From contig JBBQUW010000003.1 in NCBI GenBank assembly GCA_038212095.1, positions 90,488 to 154,487 of the forward strand: a stretch of DNA of 64,000 bases, written 5' to 3'. The notes under the pieces are model-generated. The model did no database searches. It saw only the letters and a program-made list of their open reading frames with translations, and had not been told where the DNA came from. The position numbers were made by a program, and so were the translations under genes. Of this stretch, positions 8,252-15,819 are shown one piece after another (position 1 is the first letter of the stretch; each line of letters begins with the position of its first letter). This DNA comes from JAICYJ01 sp038212095. Lineage in GTDB: Bacteria > Actinomycetota > Thermoleophilia > Gaiellales > JAICJC01.

Positions 8252-9281
8252 TCCGCGCGTGGCGGTGGTGGGCGCAACTGGCGCGGTCGGCCCCGAGGTG
8301 CTCTCGATCATGGCCGAGCGCGGGTTCCCCGCGTCCGAGGTGGTGCCGTTCGCGTCCGCGCGATCAGCCGGCAGTCACGTCGAGTACGCCGGCGGCCGGC
8401 TGGAGGTGCGTGAGCTGACCGCGGACGCACTGGAGGGGTTCGACCTGGCCCTGTTCTCGGCCGGGGGCAGCACCTCTCGGCAGTTCGCGCCTGAGGCGGT
8501 TCGCCGCGGCTGCGTCGTTGTCGACAAGTCGAGCGCGTTTCGGATGGACGCGACGGTGCCGCTGGTGGTGCCCGAGGTGAACGGCGACGCGGCGGCCGCC
8601 CATCGCGGCATCATCGCCAACCCCAACTGCTCCACCATCCAGCTGGTGGTGGCGCTGAAGCCCCTCCACGACGCCGCCCGCATCCGGCACATCACGATCG
8701 CCACCTACCAGGCGGTATCCGGAACCGGTAAACGTGCCATGGACGAGCTACGCTCGCAGTCGTTGGCACTGTTGCAGGATGACAATGTCCAGAGCACCGT
8801 GTACCCTCATCCGATCGCCTTCAACGCGCTCCCCCAGTGCGACGAGTTCGAGGGCGACGAGACCACCGAGGAGACGAAGCTGGTGCGCGAGACGCACAAG
8901 ATTCTGGAAGACGACACGATCGGGATCACCGCCACGTGCGTGCGCGTGCCCGTGTGGCGCTCACACTCCGAGGCGGTCTGGATCGAGACTGACGGCGAGC
9001 TGTCGGCGGACGAGGCGCGCGAGCTGCTGAGCGCAGCGCCGGGCGTCCGCCTGGTCGACGAACCGGCCGCCGGCCGCTACCCGATGCCCAGCGAGGCCAC
9101 CGGCTCGGACGATGTCTTCGTCGGCCGCATCCGGCGAGACGCGTCCCGCCGCAACGGACTCGCGCTGTGGGTTGTCGCGGACAACCTGCGTAAGGGCGCA
9201 GCGCTGAACGGCATCCAGATCGCAGAGCTGCTGCACGAACGCGGCCTGATCCGTGTCCCCGATCAGGAGCAGGTCGCGTGA
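8244..9281 (+). CDS. asd: aspartate-semialdehyde dehydrogenase
   Basis: Reduces aspartyl phosphate to aspartate semialdehyde with NADPH, directly after LysC. About 345 residues. It has the N-terminal nucleotide-binding loop VVGATGAVG (about 7-15), the catalytic cysteine in NPNCSTIQ (about residue 131), and the ASADH dimerisation segment with the expected R and H residues. ATG 8244 follows GGGGAGG at 8229-8235 and overlaps the lysC stop by 8 bases, so the genes are translationally linked. Confidence 0.96.
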   Translation: MSDPRVAVVGATGAVGPEVLSIMAERGFPASEVVPFASARSAGSHVEYAGGRLEVRELTADALEGFDLALFSAGGSTSRQFAPEAVRRGCVVVDKSSAFRMDATVPLVVPEVNGDAAAAHRGIIANPNCSTIQLVVALKPLHDAARIRHITIATYQAVSGTGKRAMDELRSQSLALLQDDNVQSTVYPHPIAFNALPQCDEFEGDETTEETKLVRETHKILEDDTIGITATCVRVPVWRSHSEAVWIETDGELSADEARELLSAAPGVRLVDEPAAGRYPMPSEATGSDDVFVGRIRRDASRRNGLALWVVADNLRKGAALNGIQIAELLHERGLIRVPDQEQVA

Positions 9282-9733
9282 AGTTGCACGCACGAGGGCA
9301 CCTCTGCCCCGTCTGCCTGCGCACCGCGCCTCAGGGCGTATGCGCGAGCCACGGGCCGTGGAAGTCCCACCAGCTGCTCACCTCCAGCGACCGACGCCGC
9401 GCCGCCCGGGGACGCCGGCAGCCGTTCGAGCCGGCGGCGCAGGCCTGTCCACGCTGTCTGGGTGAGGTCGCCGAGTCGCGGGCCGGCTTCGACTGCATCG
9501 ACCAGGGCCACGGCCACGAGCCTCACGGCCCCTACCGGGTCGACGAGCTGCTCGCCCCCACTGCCCAGCGCGAGTCTGCGGCCACCCGACACCGGCTGGT
9601 CCGACACCACCAGTCGCGCCGCCGGGAACCGGTCACGCTGTCGCTGCCGACGCTACCCGACCCCGCTCGCAGCATGCGCGTGCTGGCAGCCGCCAGCGTG
9701 ATCGCCGCCACGCTCGCCTTCCTGGTTCGCTGA
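9278..9733 (+). CDS. zinc-ribbon membrane-anchored protein of unknown function
   Basis: 151 residues starting at a GTG that overlaps the asd stop (GTGA). The N-terminal 75 residues hold pairs of cysteines (CPVC near 10-13, then CASH, then CPRC near 57-60, and another Cys near 73) with several histidines, which looks like one or two zinc ribbons. A basic, Arg-rich middle is followed by one C-terminal hydrophobic segment (about 133-150) that would anchor it with the zinc part in the cytoplasm. I do not recognise the family. Tight coupling to asd supports it being a real gene. Confidence 0.55.
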   Translation: MKLHARGHLCPVCLRTAPQGVCASHGPWKSHQLLTSSDRRRAARGRRQPFEPAAQACPRCLGEVAESRAGFDCIDQGHGHEPHGPYRVDELLAPTAQRESAATRHRLVRHHQSRRREPVTLSLPTLPDPARSMRVLAAASVIAATLAFLVR

Positions 9734-9734
9734 C

Positions 9735-10412
9735 TCAGGTCAGCTGGCCGCTGGCCACGGTTGGGCCGCGCGGTGCCGGACCGCCGCTGCCGGGCTCGAG
9801 CGTGATGGAGATCGTGTCGCCGCGGCTGGCGTCGCGCGTAAGCGTGAAGGAGAGGATGCCGCCGCGGAACGTGCCCGCGGCCAGCGGCGTCGAGTTGGCG
9901 CCGTGGATCACCCACGCCTCGTAGACGTGGCCGGCTGCCGCCGTTGGCAGCTTCGCAAACAGCGTCACGCCCCCGTTGCGGTAGCTAACCGCGTTGGCAA
10001 CGCCGCCGACCGGCGTCACTCCCGTGACGCTCCGGTTGGAGAGGCTGTCATGCAGGGAGACATTCCACAGCGCCAACGCCACCACCGCCGCGCCCAGGGC
10101 CGGTACCGCGACCAGCGAGGGGCGTGGCCACCAGCCGAACCGAGGCGCGCGGCGCCGCGCGGGCACAGCGGCAGCGGGTGCGGTCTGGGGCGCGGCCACC
10201 GGGGCGATCGCAGCCAGCACGCGACCGCGGAGCTCCGTCGGAGCTGCCATTGACGGCGACGCGTAGGCCAGGGCGGCGGCCACGCCCTCGAACTCGCGCA
10301 GCTGCGTGCGACAACGCTCGCAGTAGCTGAGGTGCGCGGTCACGATCCGCTCGTCGTCCGGATCGAGCGCGCGCAGGGCGTGGGCCGGAATCAGCTGGTC
10401 GACGTGTTCCAC
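9735..10412 (-). CDS. RskA-type anti-sigma factor
   Basis: Membrane anti-sigma factor partner of the sigma factor encoded just upstream. About 225 residues. The N-terminal zinc-associated anti-sigma domain has the HLSYCERC motif (about residues 30-37). An Ala/Pro/Arg-rich linker precedes a single transmembrane segment (VAVPALGAAVVALALW, about 100-115), and an extracytoplasmic RskA domain containing YEAWVIHG follows. GTG 10412 overlaps the sigma gene's end by 22 bases, as usual for sigma/anti-sigma pairs. It is probably cleaved by membrane proteases to release the sigma factor; that is family knowledge, not visible here. Confidence 0.88.
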   Translation of the reverse strand: MEHVDQLIPAHALRALDPDDERIVTAHLSYCERCRTQLREFEGVAAALAYASPSMAAPTELRGRVLAAIAPVAAPQTAPAAAVPARRRAPRFGWWPRPSLVAVPALGAAVVALALWNVSLHDSLSNRSVTGVTPVGGVANAVSYRNGGVTLFAKLPTAAAGHVYEAWVIHGANSTPLAAGTFRGGILSFTLTRDASRGDTISITLEPGSGGPAPRGPTVASGQLT

Positions 10413-11008
10413 TCGTGCTCCGGGTTGAGTCCCGACTCCGACAGAAGCTGTCGGAGCGTGGTCATGGCCGCGAACGTGCGGCTCTTCACTGTACCGATCG
10501 GCAACGAGAGCCGTTCGGCCAGCTCCGACTGCGAGAAGCCGGCGAAGTACGCCAGCTCGATCACCTCGCGGTGGGGATCGGGCAGCTTCTGCATCGCTTG
10601 ACGCACCTGATCGCGGGCCAGGCCAAGCCATGCGGTGTCCTCGATCGGGGGCGCGCCGTCGACCATCTCAGCGCCGCTCTCGAGAGGCTCGGTGCGGCGT
10701 CGTTCCTCGCGGCGCACCATGTCGACTGCCTTGTGATGGGTCATTGTCAGTATCCAGCTCGATGGTTGTCCGCGAGACGGGTCGAACTTCGCGGCTTGGT
10801 TCCACACGTTCACGAACGCATCCTGCACCACGTCGGCAGCCAGATCACGATCGCGCACAATCCGCACTGCGAGTGAGTACGCCACCGCGCTGTACATGTC
10901 GTAGAGGCGCGCAAAGGCATCTCGGTCGCCGCGCGCCGTCAGCGCCAGCAAGCCATGATCGGACAGATGTTCCGTAGCAGGATCCCTCGTTCGTCGCTCG
11001 TCAGTCAT
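10391..11008 (-). CDS. ECF sigma factor, SigK-like
   Basis: Extracytoplasmic-function sigma factor of 205 residues. Region 2 covers about 25-95, with FARLYDMYS, the DVVQDAFVNVW motif and the -10-binding segment. Region 4 covers about 140-195, with LPDPHREVIELAYF and a helix-turn-helix in SQSELAERLSLPIGTVKSR. No N- or C-terminal extension. The ATG at 11008 opens the conserved MTDERRTRD start; longer upstream frames are low-complexity arginine-rich readings. Activity is expected to be controlled by the overlapping anti-sigma gene. I see no clear autoregulatory promoter upstream. Confidence 0.92.
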   Translation of the reverse strand: MTDERRTRDPATEHLSDHGLLALTARGDRDAFARLYDMYSAVAYSLAVRIVRDRDLAADVVQDAFVNVWNQAAKFDPSRGQPSSWILTMTHHKAVDMVRREERRRTEPLESGAEMVDGAPPIEDTAWLGLARDQVRQAMQKLPDPHREVIELAYFAGFSQSELAERLSLPIGTVKSRTFAAMTTLRQLLSESGLNPEHEWNTSTS

Positions 11009-11030
11009 TCGTCGCCGATCGCGATTCGGT

Positions 11031-11642
11031 TCACTGCACGCCCGCCGGCGAGACGCTGACCACCGAGAGACGCGCCCGCAGCCGCTCGAGGCGGCTCTCC
11101 TCGGGCAGCGGCACGATCGCACGCAGGTCGAGCCGGGCAAGCTCAATCCTTCCCGCGGCGCGCCGCTGGTGGAACCCCAGATCGTGGAGGAAGTCGCTGG
11201 GGAAGATGGTGCGGTGGTTGAGGAAGCGTTCTTCGATCGCCTCCCCCGGCGAGTAGCGGTAGCCAAACGCCTCAAGGGCGGGCAGGCCGCGATCGCGGCA
11301 CTCGCCGATCGCAGCCAGGAACAGGCTCTGCAGCACCCACGGGCTGTTGACGTCGGTCAGGTAGGCGCAGGTGACCAGCACGGCATCGCGTCCCGGTGGC
11401 CCGGCCGGCAGCAGGCGGGCGCGGGCGAACCGCTCGGCCGGCCCGTACTGGATCAGCCCGATCACGCGGCCATCGTCCAGGTACAACTTGCCCCACGGCC
11501 CGAACTCTTGCTCGCTGTCGCTGATCCAGCGGTCGCGGTCGGGGGCCCGGTGTCCGGGCCGCGTCTGCCACCACATGCAGTCCTGGCACGGCGCCGGTGC
11601 AACGGCGACGGTGGCACCTGTGAGGTGCTCGACGCCCGTCAC
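11031..11642 (-). CDS. GNAT-like acetyltransferase
   Basis: 203 residues resembling N-acetyltransferases that begin with a CQDCMWWQ cysteine motif (about residues 18-25). A GNAT-like core follows with GKLYLDDGRVIGLIQYG and a segment VLVTCAYL ahead of a helix (SLFLAAIGECRDRG). The acceptor is unknown. GTG 11642 overlaps the stop of the Asp23 gene by 4 bases (GTGA), so the two are co-translated from the promoter at 12014-12019. Confidence 0.7.
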   Translation of the reverse strand: MTGVEHLTGATVAVAPAPCQDCMWWQTRPGHRAPDRDRWISDSEQEFGPWGKLYLDDGRVIGLIQYGPAERFARARLLPAGPPGRDAVLVTCAYLTDVNSPWVLQSLFLAAIGECRDRGLPALEAFGYRYSPGEAIEERFLNHRTIFPSDFLHDLGFHQRRAAGRIELARLDLRAIVPLPEESRLERLRARLSVVSVSPAGVQ

Positions 11643-12007
11643 CGGTCGGCCGTGACGACGTCGTCGACCACAATCGATACCGAGGCTGGCTCGATGTCGA
11701 TCATCGATCCGAGGTACTCGCGCACGTGGCGGTCGACCTGTCCGGCCACCTGCGGGATCGCCGCGCCCCACTCGGTGACGAGGTGCAGCTCGACGGCCAA
11801 GCCGTCGCCGTCGGTGGTGATACGGACCCCCTTGGGCACGCGGTCGGGGTCGATGCCGCCAGGCTGACCGCCGGCCACGGCATGAACGCCGGGCACCTCC
11901 AGAGCTGCCGCCGCCGCATAGGTCGCGATCACGGCGTGAGAGATGTGCGCGCTGGCCGAGGCCGAATGAATCGACTCGATCAGGGCTTCACGTGGAGCAT
12001 CAACCAT
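11639..12007 (-). CDS. Asp23/Gls24 family envelope stress protein
   Basis: 122 residues carrying an Asp23 domain: ISHAVIATYAAAAALEVPGV near 22-41, and later VRITTDGDGLAVELHLVTEWG and a final SIVVDDV strand. These proteins are membrane-associated or cytoplasmic envelope stress factors in Gram-positive bacteria. ATG 12007 sits exactly seven bases after the last base of a TATACT -10 box, so it should be leaderless. It is the first gene of a two-gene operon and divergent from the gene at 12075. Confidence 0.85.
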   Translation of the reverse strand: MVDAPREALIESIHSASASAHISHAVIATYAAAAALEVPGVHAVAGGQPGGIDPDRVPKGVRITTDGDGLAVELHLVTEWGAAIPQVAGQVDRHVREYLGSMIDIEPASVSIVVDDVVTADR

Positions 12008-12013
12008 CGCTCA

Positions 12014-12019
12014 AGTATA
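12014..12019 (-). promoter_or_regulatory. -10 box of the Asp23-GNAT operon
   Basis: TATACT on the minus strand, placing the transcription start on the A of the ATG at 12007. No good -35 hexamer is visible at 16-18 bp. Confidence 0.55.
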
Positions 12020-12039
12020 CGTCGGCGTCACAAAGACGT

Positions 12040-12068
12040 TTGACAGACGTCGGTGGTGATGTCATAGT
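12040..12068 (+). promoter_or_regulatory. strong leaderless promoter of the 12075 operon
   Basis: A perfect TTGACA (12040-12045), a 17-bp spacer and CATAGT (12063-12068), with the predicted start on the A of ATG 12075. GACGTC/GACGTT motifs repeat through this 70-bp gap (AAAGACGTT, CAGACGTC, TGACGTCA) and could be operator half-sites shared with the divergent operon. Confidence 0.75.
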
Positions 12069-12074
12069 GACGTC

Positions 12075-12527
12075 ATGCATACGACAACACACATCGAGGC
12101 ACTGCAGTCAGACCTGGCCACAGCGGCCGGAGTCGGCGACAGCGAGGCGATGCGAGTCGCCGAACGCCTGGCGCAGGCGATCGAACCGGCACTGCGAGTA
12201 CGGTTGCTGGACGTCCTCTCGGAGGCCGCGCTGGAGCTGAACGGGCAGCTGCGAAGCGGCCGCATCGACGTTCGCCTGGCCGGCCGCGACGTGGAGCTGG
12301 TGTTCAGCGAGGGCGGGGTTGACGACGGCCCCGCGGTGGACGACGACCAGGCGGCGCGGATCACCCTGCGCCTCCCTGAGAGCCTCAAACACCAAGCCGA
12401 GTCCGCGGCCGGCGGTGAGGGGATATCACTGAACGCGTGGCTGGTGCGGGCGACCGCGCGGGCGCTCGACCGCGGTGGACGCGGCACCCGTCCCGGACAC
12501 CGCCTGACCGGGTTTGCGGATAGCTGA
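12075..12527 (+). CDS. putative ribbon-helix-helix-type regulator with N-terminal dimer domain
   Basis: 150 residues. The C-terminal third (about 95-130) has the pattern of a ribbon-helix-helix DNA-binding domain: a basic strand ARITLRLPESLKHQAE followed by two short helices with ISLNAWLVRATARAL, as in HicB or CopG proteins. The N-terminal part is helical, then strand-rich with RSGRIDVRLAGRDVELVF. No partner toxin is adjacent, so a toxin-antitoxin role is not supported. A transcriptional regulator of its own operon is more likely. The start is set by a leaderless promoter. Confidence 0.7.
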   Translation: MHTTTHIEALQSDLATAAGVGDSEAMRVAERLAQAIEPALRVRLLDVLSEAALELNGQLRSGRIDVRLAGRDVELVFSEGGVDDGPAVDDDQAARITLRLPESLKHQAESAAGGEGISLNAWLVRATARALDRGGRGTRPGHRLTGFADS

Positions 12528-12545
12528 CCTTCAGAAGGAGACGAG

Positions 12546-12620
12546 ATGACCGACCACAGCACACACACCCACGGCCGGACGGCGCGACCGGTTGCCGTCG
12601 CACCAGAGGTGCCGGCATGA
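12546..12620 (+). CDS. 24-residue small ORF linking two genes
   Basis: ATG 12546 follows an excellent ribosome site (AGAAGGAGA, 12533-12541). It encodes a short His/Thr-rich then Ala/Pro/Val-rich peptide ending at TGA 12618, which overlaps the next ATG at 12617 (ATGA). It is either a real microprotein or a leader ORF whose translation delivers ribosomes to the DUF4097 gene, which has no ribosome site of its own. I recognise no family. Confidence 0.5.
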   Translation: MTDHSTHTHGRTARPVAVAPEVPA

Positions 12621-13436
12621 CGCGGCACGCGATCACCGGCGAGCTGCGTCTGCGGCTGCACCTCCCCGCGGGCCGGATCGAGATCGCCACCTGGGACGAG
12701 CCGGCGGCCGAGGTCGAGGTCGAGCCGCTGAACGGCACGCCCGCGGCGGCCGAACTGGCGGCGTCGGTCACGCAGCGGCTGCATGACCGGCCCGGGGGCC
12801 ACGAGCTGCAGATCGAGACACCGGGTAGACGCGGCCTGCGCGCCTTCAGTCGCGAACCGCAGCTGCGGTTCGCGATCAGGGTCCCCCTCGGCACCCACGT
12901 GGATGCTGAGACGGCGTCGGCCGACATCGACGTCCACGGCCGGATCGGTGATGCCGACCTGCGCACGGCATCTTGGGGACGTGGCGCTCGAGGAAGCTAC
13001 GGGCGACGTGGCGATCAAGGCGGTGAGCGGCGACGTTCGCCTGGGGTCGGTCGCACGAAAGGCGCGCGTGAACACGGTGTCCGGTGACGTCGAGCTGGAA
13101 TCGGTCGGCGGAGAGGCGATCATCATCCTCGTCTCGGGCGACGTGCGCGTGCACGAGGCGGCGGCCTCGATCGAAGTCAAGAGCGTGTCAGGCGACGTCG
13201 ATCTGGAGTCCGTGCGGCGTGGCGAGGTGCGCCTGCAGTCGGTGTCGGGCGACCTCACGATCGCGATCGAGCGAGGTGCGCGGCTGTGGATGGACGTCGC
13301 CTCGCTGAGCGGCGACACCAGCTCCGAGCTGGACGTGTCGGACGCGGGCTCGGGCGGCGATATCGATCTGCGGGTGCGGGCCAACTCCACCAGCGGCGAC
13401 ATCCGGCTGCTCCGTTCGCAGAGGGCTCCCGCGTGA
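12617..13436 (+). pseudogene. DUF4097 beta-repeat protein, one-base frameshift
   Basis: The C-terminal half repeats the signature strand motif of DUF4097 putative adhesin-like proteins: GDVALEEATGDVAIKAVSGD, VSGDVELES, VSGDVRV, VSGDVDLES, VSGDLTI, SGDTSSEL, TSGDIRLL. The frame from ATG 12617 is coding up to DADLRTAS at 12971-12973. One extra base in the TT at 12973-12974 then moves the reading into the frame that carries the repeats to 13436. Without it the product would be a continuous 272 residues with the join reading TASGDVAL, which fits the repeat exactly. Recent mutation or assembly error cannot be separated here. Both ends are coupled to neighbours (ATGA, GTGA). Confidence 0.8.
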
Positions 13437-14680
13437 ACCACCCGCAGGCAGAGGCGGTGGCGCCGCCGCTGCGCCGGCAGCGCAACTTCCTGCGCCTGTG
13501 GGTGGGTGAGTCGATCTCGTCGCTCGGCTCCCAGGTGACCGAGCTGGCGCTGCCGCTGGTCGCGGTGCTGACGCTGAACGCCGGCCCACTCGAGATGGGC
13601 CTGCTGACGGCGGCGGGCCTGGGCCCATACCTGGTCGTGGCGTTGCCGGCCGGCGCCTGGATCGACCGCCTGCGGGCACGGCGACGCCTGATGATCCTTG
13701 CCGACCTCGGCCGAGCGGCACTGCTGGTGTCGGTGCCGCTGGCCTACGCTCTGGGCGGCCTGACGATCGCACAGCTGTACCTCGTGTCGGTGGCAGGCGG
13801 AACGCTGACGGTGCTGTTCAACACCGCGTTCACCACCCTGCTGCCCGGGATGGTGCACGATCAGCAGCTGGCCGACGCCAACGGCCGGCTCCAGACCAGC
13901 TCCGCGGCCGCTCAGGTGGCCGGCCCGGGCGTGGCCGGGCTGATGGTGCAGGCATTCTCGGCGCCGCTCGCGATCCTGGTCGACGCCGTCTCCTACCTGG
14001 CCAGCGCGGCCGCCCTGGCGCGAATCACCACCGTGGAGCGAGAGCCGCCGCCGTCGCAGCGGCGGGCGCTGAGGGCAGAGATCGGCGAGGGGCTGCGGTT
14101 CGTGGCCGGCGAGGGCTCGCTGCGGGCGATCGCAGGCAGCGCCGCCACTCTGAACCTGTTTGGCATCTTGGTGCTCTCGATCCTGGTGCTGTATGCCCGC
14201 CGCGACCTGCACCTCTCGCCGGCCTCGATCGGCCTGATCTTCGCCTCCGGCGGCGTTGGAGCGGTGATCGGCGCCGTGATCGCTTCGCCGCTGGCACGAC
14301 GGATCGGGCAGGGCCGGGCGATCTTCGCGGCCAGCGCGTGGTTCAGTGTCGGGCTGCTCGTCATCCCACTCGCGACCGGGCCGCACGCCGCTCTGATCCT
14401 GGCCGGCAACGAGCTGCTGGGCGGCGTCGCGGTGATGGTGTTCGACGTCAACGCGATGACGCTGGCGCAGCGCTCGACGGGACAGGGGATGCTGGGCCGA
14501 GTGAGCGCAACGCTCGGTTTCCTGACGCAGGGCGCCAAGCCGCTGGGCGCGCTGCTCGGTGGCGTGCTGGGCGAGCTGCTGGGTCTGCACGGAGCGCTGT
14601 GGGTGGCCGCGGCCGGTGGCACGCTGACCGTTCTGTGGACGTGGTTCTCGCCGCTCAGGCAGCCGCCCGCCACGGCATAG
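13433..14680 (+). CDS. major facilitator superfamily exporter
   Basis: 415 residues with about twelve hydrophobic segments, of the MFS_3/EntS-like group. The start is LRLWVGESISSLGSQVTELALP, followed by a cytoplasmic IDRLRARRRLM loop after helix 2 and the second-half repeat IGLIFASGGVGAVIGAV. GTG 13433 overlaps the preceding stop (GTGA). It is the last gene of the operon starting at 12075 and is convergent with the phosphoesterase. Substrate unknown; efflux of a drug or siderophore is typical of the group. Confidence 0.85.
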   Translation: MNHPQAEAVAPPLRRQRNFLRLWVGESISSLGSQVTELALPLVAVLTLNAGPLEMGLLTAAGLGPYLVVALPAGAWIDRLRARRRLMILADLGRAALLVSVPLAYALGGLTIAQLYLVSVAGGTLTVLFNTAFTTLLPGMVHDQQLADANGRLQTSSAAAQVAGPGVAGLMVQAFSAPLAILVDAVSYLASAAALARITTVEREPPPSQRRALRAEIGEGLRFVAGEGSLRAIAGSAATLNLFGILVLSILVLYARRDLHLSPASIGLIFASGGVGAVIGAVIASPLARRIGQGRAIFAASAWFSVGLLVIPLATGPHAALILAGNELLGGVAVMVFDVNAMTLAQRSTGQGMLGRVSATLGFLTQGAKPLGALLGGVLGELLGLHGALWVAAAGGTLTVLWTWFSPLRQPPATA

Positions 14681-14687
14681 GCGGGGA

Positions 14688-15527
14688 TCAGGCGGGGGTC
14701 AGGCGCAGCAGCGCGACCTCCGGCCGGGCGAGCAGCCGAAACGGCACCAGCGTCGTGCCGGTGCCCCGCGAGACGACCAGCGTCGTCTCGCCGACCCGGT
14801 GCACGCCCGCCAAGTAGCGCCACTCGGTGTGCGACAGTCGGATGCGTCCGCGTGGCGTGGGCAGGCAGATCTGGCCGCCATGCAGGTGTCCGGCCAGCAC
14901 CAGCGCGCAGCCGCCCGCGGGCAGGTCGTCGACCACGTCGGGGAAGTGCGAGAGCAGGATGCGGAAGGCGCCGGGGGTGCGAAACAGCTCGAGCGGGCGG
15001 GCCGTGCCATTCGACCAGGCATCGGGCTCCATGCCCGCGATCTCGATCACGCGGCCGTTCGTCTCGACGGTCACGCTGCGGTCGCGCAGTAGCTGCATCG
15101 GCGCGGCGCCCCAGCTGTCCGGAACGACGCCGTGCGAGAAGGGGTCGCGGGTGGCGCCCGTATCGTGGTTTCCGAGCGACCCGAACATGCCAAGCGGCGG
15201 ATCGAGCCGCGCCAGCTGCTCGATCACGGTCGCCGCTCCGCGCGGGCGGGTGATGATGTCGCCGGTCACCACCACCATGTCCGGTTGCTGCTCGACGCCG
15301 TATGCGACCGCCATCTGCATCGTGCGCAGGTTGAACGACGGGCTGCCCGCGTGGAAGTCGGATAGGTGCAGGATTGAGAGGCCGTCCAGCTCGGGCGGGA
15401 GGCCGACCACCGGCAGCGACAGCTCGTGCGTCTCCAGCCACTGCGACTCGAACAGACCCCAGGCGGCGAGCGCGCCACCTGCCGCAATCGCCGCCGACAA
15501 CGCCCCGCGCCCGGCGCTATTCGCCAC
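14688..15527 (-). CDS. membrane-tethered metallophosphoesterase
   Basis: 279 residues of the calcineurin-like phosphoesterase family (YkuE/YaeI group). After one N-terminal hydrophobic segment (about 8-26) the five metal motifs follow in order: HLSDFHAG, VVTGDIIT, GNHD, LLSHFPD and GHLHGGQ, giving a complete dinuclear metal site. Relatives hydrolyse phosphodiesters such as UDP-diacylglucosamine; the substrate here is not known. GTG 15527 lies inside the end of the upstream small gene (11-base overlap), supporting coupled translation. Confidence 0.88.
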   Translation of the reverse strand: MANSAGRGALSAAIAAGGALAAWGLFESQWLETHELSLPVVGLPPELDGLSILHLSDFHAGSPSFNLRTMQMAVAYGVEQQPDMVVVTGDIITRPRGAATVIEQLARLDPPLGMFGSLGNHDTGATRDPFSHGVVPDSWGAAPMQLLRDRSVTVETNGRVIEIAGMEPDAWSNGTARPLELFRTPGAFRILLSHFPDVVDDLPAGGCALVLAGHLHGGQICLPTPRGRIRLSHTEWRYLAGVHRVGETTLVVSRGTGTTLVPFRLLARPEVALLRLTPA

Positions 15528-15717
15528 GCACGCTGTCGAACTCGTCGCGCAGTCGCCGGCGCGCCGCGGCGATCCGCTCGCGCAGCATCTCGACGCGCTC
15601 GGCGTCGGCAGAGTGACCGTTGCCGGACGAGGCCACGCCGCGCTCGCGCGTGACGTACATCCAGACCGCGGCGGCGAGGGCGGCAAGCGCGGCAACTGCT
15701 CCGATCAAACGTCGCAT
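15517..15717 (-). CDS. small single-pass membrane protein
   Basis: 66 residues: one N-terminal transmembrane helix (RLIGAVAALAALAAAVWMYV) followed by a soluble, strongly charged helix (ERVEMLRERIAAARRRLRDE) that may form a coiled coil. No family recognised. A TAGACT -10 box (15730 to 15725) is seven bases before ATG 15717, so the start and promoter are consistent. It overlaps the phosphoesterase start by 11 bases and is probably functionally linked to it. Confidence 0.65.
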   Translation of the reverse strand: MRRLIGAVAALAALAAAVWMYVTRERGVASSGNGHSADAERVEMLRERIAAARRRLRDEFDSVRGE

Positions 15718-15819
15718 CGCCAGCAGTCTACCGCGGCCGTCAGCGAGCCCGCGAGTGTGGCCACGCGCGTCGCGTATCCCGTGGAAGTACGCTCGCGCAG
15801 TCGATCGAAGGAGCACCAC

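Noticed and set aside
12075..12527. Antitoxin of a toxin-antitoxin pair
   Set aside because: Although the C-terminus looks like a ribbon-helix-helix, the neighbours are a 24-codon ORF, DUF4097 and a transporter, and no toxin-like gene is adjacent.
12062..14590. 842-codon open frame on the minus strand opposite the DUF4097 and MFS genes
   Set aside because: Its translation is low-complexity Arg/His/Gln/Ser text with no domain, a normal by-product of high GC3 coding on the other strand; the plus-strand genes there have clear family motifs and coupling.
14827..15819. Long upstream extension of the esterase frame
   Set aside because: It would run antisense through the metallophosphoesterase and the 66-residue gene. 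Homology and the AAGGAG site both start at 15820.
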